Assembly (NCBI RefSeq): GCF_022605165.1 | Contig: NC_063072.1 | Span: 1,612,001-1,676,000, forward strand | Source: Purpureocillium takamizusanense | Lineage: Eukaryota > Ascomycota > Sordariomycetes > Hypocreales > Ophiocordycipitaceae | DNA length: 64,000 nucleotides | Reading direction: 5' to 3' | Shown: in pieces, positions 12,242-23,040 of the stretch | Layout: each line of letters opens with the position of its first letter | Numbering within the stretch: position 1 is the first letter of the stretch | Program-made: the position numbers and the translations under genes | The notes under the pieces: model-generated | Told to the model about the DNA's origin: nothing | What the model saw: only the letters and a program-made list of their open reading frames with translations | Database searches by the model: none

Positions 12242-14303
12242 CTAGACGTATTCGCAAGTTACAGTGTCGTACCGCTTGTCTACACGCAGCACATCCGTTA
12301 GCACAACATTTCTCCCTCTCTCTCTCTTCGGCAAAGTCATGGCGACATGTACAAGCCAGAAAGGGGAAGAAAGGCCCCCGTGGGGGGTTCTTACCCTTAT
12401 ACAACAGCGTGTACGTCGTCGACGCGGAGAGGTAGACGGCCTCGATCCTGCACCGGAGGACGTAGTACCATTGCCCGTCACGGCCGCGGCGGCGATCGAG
12501 TAGGCGCTCGGGGATGTGGCTCACGTCTGCCTCGACGCGGGCGAGGAGCCGGACGCGATCGTCGCGCGTGACGGGTGCGTCTCTCGGGGCGCAGTCGGCG
12601 TCGCAGTATATGTCCATCTTGATCTTTTGGATGCGCCCTTGGCTTACCAGGCCGGTCCAGACAAAGGAGGTGAAAAAAGGCTCGTTTTCGGAGACTCGAT
12701 CGCCCTGCATGCAAATATATCGTGTGTCAGTGAGTCAGGTGCCGGCAAAAAAGCAAGGGTGAGAAGGGGAGGAGGGGGAGGAGGCGTGGCGGAAAACGTC
12801 GTACCCGTCGGATGAACCACTCCATGCCGTACACCTTGTAGCAGCCTTCGAGGCCGCACCAATGTCGTCTACTCCTCAGGTGTGAATGCAGCTTCGGGTC
12901 GTACTTTGTCCTCCACTCGGTGCCATAGTGCTTCCTCGCCTGGCGGTTCCTCACCTGCACCATGGTGAGCTGCTCGGGCGCGCTGTCGGCGAGGCCCTTC
13001 ATGACGGCGCCCTGCACCACGGCCTGCCAGGCGTTTGGCGGTTGCAGGATCTGGATGCGGCGGTCGACGATGGCGTCGCGGACACGCTCCTTGAGATACT
13101 GCGAGGCGCCGAAACCGCCCACGAGGAGGACGGCCTTGACTGGCGCGGCGCCGCTGGCGAATATTTGATCCTTGATCAACTTGATGACCTCGAGAACGAC
13201 CGGCTCAAAGATGATGGAGAGGTCAGAGGCTTTCATGGCGTAACGTCCGCGTGCGATACCCAGAGCCTTGTTGTTGGCCATGCCGCCTACGGGGACGGCG
13301 AACGAGTCGTTCGGATCGGTGCCGAGCGTGAATTGGCGCTTGATTTTCCTCTCAAAAGCCTCCACGGCTTCGGATAGGACTTCCTCGTCAAAACCAACTT
13401 CTTTCCCTAGTTTGACCCTGAGATAATTGGCGAAGCGCATGTTGAGAAAGGCTGAACCGCAAAGCGCACCGGACCCAGGCGCCGCCTCCTGGACCTGCAG
13501 GATCGGCTTCAGCCCCGTGATCGTGTACGATATCAAGTCTACTGTACCGCCGCCAGCGTCAACGACGGTGATGGTGTCGCCAACTCGCAGGCCGTGGTGG
13601 TCGAGGCCGTGCAACGCGTATATGGCGGCAGCCTCCGGCTCTGAGACTAGATGGACTAGACAGCTGGCCGATGAAGGACCACCGAAGGCCCTCTGACACG
13701 CTTTCCTCGTCCGGTCCTTGGCCATGTCGCTCCATATGGCTGGCACCGTCACGACGAACTCCAGGGGCGTGGTTTTTACCACGGCGTCTCCAAGCTTCTC
13801 GCGGAGGGTGTACAGGAGATGCTCGTTCAGGGCAGACATGTAGTCGGTGACGAGTTCGTCAGCGCTGCTGGTCTCACGGCCTGTATCGGCCGCGACCAGT
13901 TGGCTGGTCTTTTCCAGACAAGGATCCAAGTACCTTGTCCGTCACGTCAGTATTGCAGTCTTCCCGCCAGCAACAGCGGCAGCACGAAGGGTCACGCAAC
14001 CACGCACAACTTGAACCACTCCATCACCTCGTCCTGCGGCGCCGTGTCTGGGATGGCGAAACCCCATTGTACGTGGCCGCCCTTGGTGTATCTCAGTTTC
14101 GTGGGCACCTTATCCGAGGACTCGCCCTCGCGGGCCGACCTGCTGATGGGCCATGCGGACACAGCGACACGCCTGTCGGGTCGTTGGGTCTCTGCCCAGG
14201 CGACGCCCGAGTACGTGGTGCCGAAGTCGATGCCGACTATTATCTTTCGTTCGCACGCGAGAAGGCGGTGCTTGCCTGACTCGATGGGTGTCCGGATGAG
14301 CAT
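12242..14303 (-). CDS. Hsp70-like actin-fold ATPase (HSPA12-type), four exons, 590 aa
   Basis: Predicted nucleotide-binding protein of the Hsp70 superfamily. Exons on the minus strand are 14303-14008, 13933-12805, 12704-12395 and 12279-12242; all junctions keep frame, and the last two introns use GTAAGA/GTACGA donors with a GCTAAC branch site in the third. Phosphate-1 motif: IVGIDFGTTYSGVAW (about residues 21-35). Phosphate-2/connect motif: TITVVDAGGGTVDLISY. Adenosine motif: VLLVGGFGASQYLKE. The spliced EWFKLYLDP segment confirms the first junction. The C-terminal part does not resemble the DnaK substrate-binding domain, typical of HSPA12-like proteins that are abundant in filamentous fungi. 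Client and role unknown. It converges on the DOCK gene. Confidence 0.88.
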
Positions 14304-15741
14304 GATTTGTCTATGACGGAGCGTAGTGTCGACGAGTAGACGGCGGGGGTTCAGCGCTTCGCTGGGCTCTCCGACTTATGATTGTAAAGAGATCATGGAG
14401 GCTCGATCACACAGAGAACTCGCGCAGACGACGACGCATCACACCGCGCAGGCCGTCGGAGGGTTAAATTGACCGACATTATTCGCGAGCCCGGAGCTTC
14501 CTCCGGTCACGGGTGGAGATACCATTCTGCCTGACCGGTTCCCAAGCCCACATCGCGACTCGGGCGGCGGTCGCGCTGAGGTCTTGAGGCGCACCAGGCG
14601 GAACCAGTGGCCGCACGGGGTCGCGTCTCGCCCGGCCTCAAGTCAATACGGCGTCGGGCAATGAGAATGTCGGAGTCCTCCGTGGGCGGTCCATGGCGGT
14701 GGTGGCGGAGGCAGCCAGGCAGACAGCGGAGGGAGGGAGCGATTGCTGTGGCTGCGCCAGTGTGTTTGCTTCAGCCGACTGCGACGGGGCGGAGGCTGAT
14801 GAGTGCCTGAGACCACTGTCTGAATGGTCAGAGAAACAACCACACTGCTTTCCGTCATACTATTCAGACAGCTTCCACGGACAGATTCATCGAGGCTCGG
14901 CTCGCTCACTGACTCACCGTTCCGCTCCTCGACAGTGAAAGAGTGGTTTGTTTTCATGGCGCGTCGGCGTAAGACGGTCAGTGGAAGAAGGGGCTTACAA
15001 GTCTCAGCCGGTATGGGAGGCTCCAGGCCAAATGCAAAGATACTTTGACAGCGGCTACTACAGTATAGTGAAAATTTGGCTGAAACCGAGGCAAGCGAGG
15101 AAACGCTTTCACTACCTCTTCGCACTATGTACAAAAGAGGTTGTCATCCATCGGGCCAGCCAGGTGAATATGCTATACTTCGTACCTCCATCCATACCCC
15201 ATGGCAAGCGCCGCCCGTGACCCCATGGCACCTGCCCTGCCTGCCTGCAGTGCGTGACCGCCCTGCCTGCGCCGGGTTCGACTCCGCCACACGCAACCTC
15301 ACTCCAAGCTGCCATCAGCGCAACGCCACCACATCAAGCACTAAGCGCCCCGAGGACCGTAATGAACATGGCTCTGGGCACGTCTTCATCGCCCTGCTGT
15401 GGCGTAGTATTTCAACTTGAAGAGCTGACCTGTTTGTCCATTCCGCTTTAGTGTGGCGCTGGCCGCCCTGATGGGAGACATGACTTGACACGAGCAAAGG
15501 TTGTCAACTTCATCACCTGCGCACAAGAGTTGCCCGAGGATTACCTACAGAAATGAACTTGGTATCTTGCTTCAAGTATTTCATGCAGGTATCTACGCCT
15601 AATATATGCGGAGGCCCTTATATCATCCCCGGTAATGTACAGCGGGGGTGCCCCGAGCACCACCCCAGGTATATCCAAGACACCTTGGGCTTCCGCGGCC
15701 TTGAGACGGTTCAAGAGGCCCATCCCATCATCCATCAGCCC
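14304..15741. other. Upstream region of the Hsp70-like gene, 1.4 kb
   Basis: Lies between the start of the Hsp70-like gene and the stop of the ABCD gene (both minus strand). Short open frames only, none family-like. One copy of the recurring TACTTCGTAC word sits at 15176-15185. I see no gene. Confidence 0.5.
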
Positions 15742-18030
15742 TCACAATGACTTGAGCTCCTCCATCCTTCGCTCCAGCTCTGGCACCTGGCGCAGCTTCA
15801 CCTCGAGGTCCTCCTTCTCGTCCTCGAGCTTCAGGCGTTTGTCGGCGTCGAGCTTGGTGAAGACGTAGTTTCCCTGCCCGTCGAATTGCAGGATATGCGT
15901 GTGGTACTTCCACAGGCTGCGACGGTGGCTGACTGTCATGAGGGTGATGCCCAGCGCCTTGGCGTTGTCGTACATGACCTTTTCCGTCTCGAGCGTGACG
16001 CTGCTGGTGCACTCGTCGAGGATCGCATACTGAGGGCGGTGGTAGAAAAGGCGCGCCATGGCCACGCGCTGCTGCAGGCCGCCCGACAACACGTCGCGCC
16101 ACTCGGCCTCGGCGTCCCAGCCTTCATCATAAAGCTCCACCAGGTGCTCGAGGCCGAGAATCTTGAGCATGGACAAGAGGTCTGCGTCGGTAACGCCTCG
16201 GGCACGCATTTGGCGTAGCGAATCGGGGTATATGACTTGCTGGCGGAGCGAGCCGCGGGAAAGGTATGGTCGTTGAGGAATGTAGAAGATGGCGCTGAAG
16301 GGTGGCTTGTAGACCGTCCCTCCGTAGACGGGCCAGAGGCCGCCCAGGATGCGGAACAATGACGACTTGCCGCAGCCGTTGGGCCCCACGACAAGGAGGT
16401 GATCGCCATGCTTAAGGGAAAAGGAGAGGGCTTTGACCAGAACATCTCCGTTGGGCGAGACAATGGGCCTGGCCGCGCAAGTTAGCGTATGCTGCTCGTC
16501 CTTGACCATTCTGCACACTTACACGTCAATGAACGTAATGTCCTTGCTCTCATGGACTGTGCCACGACCTTGAAGCACGGCCTCATTGCCCTCTATCCCC
16601 GATGAGGAGACCAGCTTCTTCTCAAAATGACCCGACTGGATGTCGTCCATGACGTCCAGCAGCGATGCGACTCGCGAGGTGTAGCCAGCCAATTCCATAA
16701 TCTCCCTGTAGGAGAACATGATTCTTCCAAAGGCGTCAGACGCGGACAAAAGCATCCGTCTGTTGGTAACGAATGACTCGGTCCTGTCGCCCATGTTCAT
16801 CACCGCTTGCCCGGGAAGCTTGAAGAAGACGGGCACGCTGCAGAGTACGAGTCCTAACGCCCCCCAGAAGTACTTGATGACAAAGTCTTCCATGAAGCCG
16901 TGGTAGAAGCGCTGTCGGAGGATGTAATTGACGTGCTTGATGAGAGTGAAATAACCCTTGTCAAGGGTGTCTTTCTCGGCCTTGTGACCGGCGTAGAGCG
17001 CCACCTCCTCGCTGTAATCGATGAGGCGCGAGTGCTGGAACCTGAACTCGCCCTCGAGGCGGGCTTCATCGGCAACGTATTTGCCAAATGGCGGGGTCAA
17101 GACGCGCATGACGTTTGCAGAGAGCTGCACCAGCAATGACATGAAGACGACGCCCTCCCCACCAACGCTCTTGGACAAAGAGTACGTGTATATGGTCTAG
17201 AGATAGTCAGCACAGACGCCCCGCAGCGCATGGATGGGGGACAGACCATGTCGAGCAGCGGCTTGGCGAGGTTACTGTACAGCTCGGCCAGGCTGTTGGA
17301 GAACTTGGACACATCCACCGCGATCAGCTGGTCGGGATTCTTTATCCGGTCGTCCAGCGCCGAGATGCCGTAGAAGGTCAGCTGCGACAGGTACTTGTCG
17401 TGGATGAACTGCGTCAGTCTCGTGCGGTACTTGAGGGACAGTTCCGCTTGGTGATAGGACAACTGCAAGATGTTAGCCATTCGCGTTCGGAACGGCAGCA
17501 ATGGTGGTGCGCACCATGGAGTTGGTAAAGGTTGCCGGCACGGCGATCAGCATCCACCAGACGATTCTGGTGAGAAACTCCTTGCCATTTCCCTTGACGA
17601 GGGCCTTGACTATGGCGCCATCCATCTCAGCGACGCGCAAGCTGATGAGGGTCCGCAGGACGAGGAAGAAGCTATGGCTGATGAGCATGCGCGTCTCGGA
17701 GCTGCGCCAGCCAGGTATGACGATGCGCAACAGGCGCAGGAGCGAGCGGAAGAAGTCCCGGTTCAGGGCAACCTTCTTCTTGGGCGCCTCGCCCCCTTCG
17801 GTAGCCGAGACGGTCCCCCGGCGGGCGGCGCGCTGAGCGGCCTCGCGCGCAGAGGCTGCCTTTTGCTCCGAGATGGCATGGCGCACGCGGTTGACAAGGG
17901 CGACGAAGAGGGTGATCCAGACGGCGCGGGAGATGCGCGAGCGGTTGGAGAGATATAGGCGGGTGAGGTCGGACACGATGCTGCGGACCGTCCGATCGCC
18001 GGGCAGGCCGAACTTGGATTGCCCTGCCAT
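15742..18030 (-). CDS. Peroxisomal ABC half-transporter (ABCD family, Pxa2-like), four exons, 710 aa
   Basis: Predicted to import (very) long-chain acyl-CoA into peroxisomes for beta-oxidation, normally as a heterodimer of two half-transporters. Exons are 18030-17515, 17462-17247, 17196-16523 and 16468-15742; all junctions keep frame. The membrane half includes the ABCD stretch VPATFTNSM followed by [16 protein letters not shown] and the EAA-like loop [17 protein letters not shown]. The ATPase half has Walker [11 protein letters not shown]-loop [14 protein letters not shown], signature [13 protein letters not shown], Walker [10 protein letters not shown] and the H-loop TVSHR. It ends in a short predicted coiled coil. 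About 700 residues is right for a half-transporter. Pxa1 versus Pxa2 cannot be settled without a tree. Divergent from DPH3. Confidence 0.92.
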
Positions 18031-18617
18031 GGGTGGCCGACAAACGAGGGGAGAAAGGGGGGGCGGAGGGCGAGCGAGGTCAGCTATCACGAGCCGCGGC
18101 GCATCGGTTGGTGGCCGGTGGCGGCAGTCGAAGTCGGAGACGGGGTATGCGGTCTCGTCAACGTCAGTCCCAACGCAAGAAGCATGTGCCGAAGGGTGCT
18201 TCGTCAAGCAAAATTAGACGATGGCCGACGAAGCATGAGAAGATGACATTTCCAAGATGTCAGGCGGGCCGCTTCGTCGTCGAGCGACTCGTGCCTTCCC
18301 CAGGATGGCAGGCTCGGCTGCGCTCCCTCGGCCGGAGTGCCAGTCCCCCAGTTCTGGCCAGTGACAGCCCAGCACGGCCACAGCAGCACCTGCCGCTAGC
18401 ATCCGGGCATGTGATTGCCGTGGCGGGACGAGCTGGGGAAATCCAATGCCTTGTCCTGGGCTGCCAAGGCCGCCGCACCAGCCACCAGTCACGAGCCACA
18501 CCTGTGGGGTAAATTTTTCTCTCGGCGCCGCGGGGCAGGCCTGGCCTCCTTCACGTCGACAACCACATATCTCAGACCCTTGGACTCCCGACGAGAGCCC
18601 AATACGCGCTGCTCAAC
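18031..18617. promoter_or_regulatory. Divergent promoter region, ABCD gene / DPH3
   Basis: The 587 bp between two start codons facing away from each other must carry the core promoters of both genes. No classical TATA box is obvious. No long frame on either strand looks conserved. Confidence 0.55.
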
Positions 18618-18932
18618 ATGTCGGACGACGAGAACCTCTCCATTTACGATGAAATCGAAATCGAGGACATGACCTTTGACGAGGCGCAGCAGCTCTACCA
18701 CTACCCGTGTCCCTGTGGCGACCGCTTCCAGATTGCCCTGGACGATCTTCGCGATGAGCAGGACATTGCCGTCTGCCCCAGTTGCAGTCTGATGATTCGA
18801 GTCATTTTTGATCTCGTACGTTGAGCAGCCAGCTTTGCGCCCTCGAGACAAACTCGCTGATTCATACAGGATGACTTGCCCAAGCCCCCGCCCGCGAACA
18901 ACTCTGGGGGTCAGGTCCCCGTGGCGGTGTAA
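18618..18932 (+). CDS. DPH3: Diphthamide biosynthesis protein 3 (CSL zinc-finger protein), 86 aa
   Basis: Small electron-carrier protein that supports the Dph1-Dph2 radical step of diphthamide synthesis on elongation factor 2; in yeast it also serves Elongator-dependent tRNA wobble modification. Exons are 18618-18815 and 18870-18932, with one 54-nt intron (GTACGT...ACAG). The DPH-type zinc finger is complete: CPCGDRF near residue 32 and [12 protein letters not shown] near residue 54 give the four metal ligands, with DEIEIEDM before it as in the family. It ends in a short Pro/Asn/Gly-rich tail. Length is typical. Confidence 0.96.
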
Positions 18933-19902
18933 ACACCACAGGGCAAGCACGAAGTCTAAATAGGACGACGGGAATGCCAGCCCTCCCACACGGTCCGATA
19001 CGAACGCCACACGAGGCCTGCCTACAGGGGGTCGCTATGCGCTCGTCACGGCCTCTAAAAACTTCCTGCGGCGTTTGGCATCTTCAGGCACAAAACGTCT
19101 GGCTTGTCGCCTTAAGATTCAAGATAGGAGGCATCGCATACTGTCGACGCTGCTGCCAAGTGCACTGCCGGTACAAAGAGCGTGGCAACGACAGATCCGG
19201 GGTAATCACAAATCTCGAGGCACGCGGGTGCTCCCAAGCCTGAGACAGCGGCAGTCGAAAGGCGGTGCGTGTCTCAGGACGACATATCCGACCCACGACT
19301 CGCGCTGCAAACAGCATGCAATTAGCCGCAGGTGAGACATCGACAAGCTGTCTTGTGCAACATGCGCAACTCTGCTTGGGCACGGGCACCATGGGGTTTG
19401 CCGCACGCGTCGTCGCAAGCACGAGCCAATTTCCATGGCAGATGGCGGATGGCAGTTGAGCCACCGGCAATCACTGCTCCCCCTACACAGCTGGGGAAGG
19501 ACGACAACATATGTCGATCCCATCACTCAATATACCGTCAATTGTTGTACCGTCGCAGGGCTCGCTTCCCGAACCGACCGTTGTCCAAGTGTGCAGAGTG
19601 TTGTCCTGCCAGTGGCTGCGAGGCACTAATGTACATGTCGCGAGAACGGCAGCAATGCAGCAGTATGCAGCAGTGCTGCGTGATCCAACTCAAAATCGGT
19701 TGTTAAATTAAGGGCCCTGCATGGGCAACGCCGGACCGCGGCGCGTGGTCCGAGACGAAGGACGGCGCCGCGGGCCTGGTGGTATCTCTATGCTATTAAA
19801 CGCCTGGCCTGCCTAAGGCGTGTTCTATGTTAATGAATGATGGGCGGGCAGCGGCCGCGCCACGTCGTACGGCGTCATTACTTCATATCCCGAGCGCTCC
19901 GT
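18933..19902. other. Convergent intergenic region, 1.0 kb
   Basis: Lies between the DPH3 stop (+) and the stop of the GPI-protein gene (-). No frame here looks coding, and I see no RNA gene. Confidence 0.5.
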
Positions 19903-20319
19903 CTATAACATGACCAGCCCCATGATGCAGAACCCCAGCAGGCCGGCCATGGAAGCCTGCATCTGCTGCGGGATAGCGCCTCCAGTTACCTGCGTGGAAC
20001 GAGATGTTGTGGAATTGGGTCGGGCAGTCGGTAGCACGGCGGTGGATGAGAAGTGTGCTGCAGCCAAGAATTAGTCTGGGGAAACGAGCTTGGCGACGAG
20101 GCCAGTCTGGCGAGACGACTCACTGGTTCCATTGGAAAGCGGTTCTGAGAGCGCGACGACGGACACGCTTTGGGAGGTTTGGCTGGCGAGCCTGGTCTGC
20201 GAATTGGTCCATGCGACGGAGAGTGACGTGGCAGGCGAGGCTGTGATGGTGTCGACGGAGGTGGCGGCGGCGACGAGGGCGGCGCACACGAGGGCGACGA
20301 GGAGAGCGAGGCGCCACAT
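19903..20319 (-). CDS. Small secreted GPI-anchored Ser/Thr-rich protein, two exons, 116 aa
   Basis: Predicted cell-surface or cell-wall protein. Exon 1 (20319-20124) encodes a signal peptide, MWRLALLVALVCAALVAAA, then a Thr/Ser-rich segment with an NGT glycosylation sequon at the end of the exon. The intron 20123-20058 has a GTGAGT donor, a GACTAAT branch site and a CTGCAG acceptor. Exon 2 (20057-19903) continues the Ser/Thr-rich region. It ends with a small-residue omega-site region (VTGGAIPQ) and a hydrophobic tail, MAGLLGFCIMGLVML, at the stop: a textbook GPI attachment signal. Only splicing brings the two signals into one frame, which supports the model. No named family recognised; similar short GPI proteins are common and poorly conserved in ascomycetes. 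Confidence 0.72.
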
Positions 20320-21634
20320 GGCGAGCTTTGTTGTCGGTCGCGAGGACGCAATTGAGGCGGTTGCGCGAAGTGGCAGGGAGACACGATACGGTGGTCCGGT
20401 CCCTGACTCCCTGAAGGGGGGAATGCTTGTTGGAGTTGGTGCCAGCAGCGACAACTTGGACCGGGGGTTGTGGACGGGCGTCGTGGTGTTGTGTTTGTGT
20501 TATACTCGTCGGCGGCGGCGGCGTCGTCGTCGTTGTCGTGGGTCAAGAGAGGCTCGGGCGTTGCTCCAGGACCCCAGGTCTGGGCATGGCATCACAGATC
20601 CCACAAAACGGAGAGGAGGACTGGGCTGGGCAGGAAGCCGGACGACATGATAGCTATATGGGGGGGACAACAAGGCACGCAGGAGGCAGAAAGAAGACGA
20701 GAAGAGCTCCGCTTTCGTCTGCAAAGAAACCTGTCGTGGCCTGGCCTGGGGGGGCCGCCTGCGACGGCAGCGGCTCCAGCCAGAGGCGCAGGGGCCCAGG
20801 GGCCACCACCCATTGATTGCAGCGTCCCCACCAGGCGCTGGCGGCCGTTCCATGGCACACACAGGCGCGCTATGAACACACACTCTCCTCTTCCACACAC
20901 CTGTTGCGTTTCCAAGTGCGGCATGCGCGCCACCCTTTCTGCCCACACACACACTCACTCGTTTCCAGGTTTCTGCCGCGTGTGGACACCGTGCCGGTAC
21001 CGGGTACCTACCTCCCTAGACGTTGGGTGGTGCCTTGCTGGTGCGTGGGCGGTGCCAGCACGAGTCGGGGCGCTGATGAGGCGCCATTCTTCTGTACGTA
21101 ATATGTCCTTGCGGCGGCCGAGCAGCGAAAACCTGGAAACAGCCGGGCAGGGGACATTGAATTGAATTGATTGCGGCGGAGACAGGGACTCTCGTCACGC
21201 CCCCCCCCCCCGGCGAGGACGGCGGGCCACTGCATTGCGCAAGCCAGGAAAATAATCTGCGCGGGTGGGTGTTCCGTCCGTAGTGCTGGTCGTAGTTAGT
21301 ACTCGGGACATGCCTACCTTGGCTTGTGCAGATGCCGTACCTTAGTGGTAGTAGCTCTTTTTTATCTCGCTGCAGCGCCATTGGGCCAGGGGATGGGGGG
21401 GAGTTCGTGTTGTTTCGTCGTGCCGGGATGAGCTATGTTGCTGGGATTGGGTTGGGAGGTTAGTAGTCGGAGGTGGGTGGAGGTGGTGATTGATGGATGG
21501 TGCTAGGTGGTACCAACTACGGAGCACGGAGTACAGCACTAATAACCTGACGTTGGGATACTTGCCGATGGCACCTCGAACGGGAACGACTCCCGTCTGT
21601 CCTTTGCCGTCCGTCCGTCCGTCCGTTCGTCCTG

Positions 21635-21680
21635 CAGCAGCAGCAACAGCAGCAGTAGCAGCAGTGCAACAGCAACGCAC
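21635..21680. repeat. Imperfect CAG/CAA trinucleotide tract
   Basis: Runs of CAG interrupted by CAA and TAG, directly after a CCGT tetranucleotide run (21,609-21,630); non-coding. Confidence 0.75.
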
Positions 21681-23022
21681 GTCAGCCCCCTGTCCAAAAC
21701 GCCCGGCGAGGCAAAAAGGCAAGGCCAGCAGCCATCCATTGCATGCATGCATGCAAGGCCGGGCGAGGCAAAGGCAAGGCAAGGCACACAACGGCTGCGG
21801 CGGCGTCGCGGGATGCTGCAAGGCGGCGAGGGCGACACTGATGAGGGATGACGGGACTGACTGACTGCCCGCTGTAATCAATGGAACTGGATGACCGCGG
21901 CGCGCGGGCACTCACCAGGCTGGGAAACACCCGGGCAGAACAAAACCAGTCAGTCCCGTCAGTAGTCTGTCTCCACGGGGCGCCGCCGCCGCCGCCGCCA
22001 CTGCGTTTCCGTCCCATGGATTCAATGGCTTGCATGCCCGACGAGATGGCAGAATAACTAGCTAAGCCCGTCGCCCGCCCAGCCCAGCGCCACCCGCGCG
22101 CGAGGCCCTGCCGCAGTTGCAGCATCCCGCAGCGTGGGTTGCAAGCGTTGTAGCAGGCGTTGTAGCAGCAGCAACTTGGTAGCAGCAGCAGCCACTGGGG
22201 CGGCGGGCCCGCCACCACCACCACCACCGAAACGGCACTGCCTACTAACTACTAAGGTATCTATCTGCCTGCCCTGCTGCTCCAAACCGTTCCCGCAGCT
22301 GGAGGCTTTTTTAGCAGCAGCCCCAGCCCGCTTCGAGATGGTTCGGTAAACTGCAGTGGAGCCTCTACCTATTGAGAATGAGAATGGGAATGGCACGACT
22401 CGCCCCCCCGGCACGTTAGTACCAAAGAAGCACCACCACTTTAACTACGTACTGCCTGGGCTGGGGATGGCATGGTACGGTACGCGTCGAGGATAGAGGA
22501 CCACCACCCCCGAGAATCGCACCGGGGCTCCATTCACCAGTCATCCGCCCAACGTGCCCGTTGGGGCCAGCGGCGGAAGAGATGATGATTGTCCCCCACG
22601 GGCAGTCTTGTTCCATCCAGGGCTTAATTATCACCATCGCCGATCCTCGAGGGGCCTTGCCTACTTTTGCTACAACTACTACTACTACTGCCAGTCATCC
22701 AAATCCACAGCTACGTGACCAACCAACCGCCAATTCTTCTTTCTGGGTGGGCAGGGGCACGACTCCAATTGTTCTCCGTCGATGTCATCATTGCTTCGCA
22801 GAAAAATGATACTAGATGGCTGGCGGCACCATTGTGTTGTTGCTCCATCCCTAGTTACTCCCTTAGGTAGTCGCAAATTGGGAAGCTGGCTGGCTGCACG
22901 TACCAACCTGGGCCAAGGGGGGCCAAGGCTTTTCGGCCCGCTGCGTGTGTTGCGTTTCGAAGCAAGGCACAGCGTAACAAGGGGGGGCCCTCTCTCCGGG
23001 AGGGATCCATCCCCTCAGAATG

Positions 23023-23040
23023 GGAGAGAGAGAGAGAGAG
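23023..23040. repeat. (GA)n microsatellite
   Basis: Eighteen bases of alternating G and A in the gene-empty block. Confidence 0.85.

Noticed and set aside
15270..15290. GGGTTCGACTCC resembling a tRNA T-arm
   Set aside because: The stem does not pair and no cloverleaf can be built upstream.
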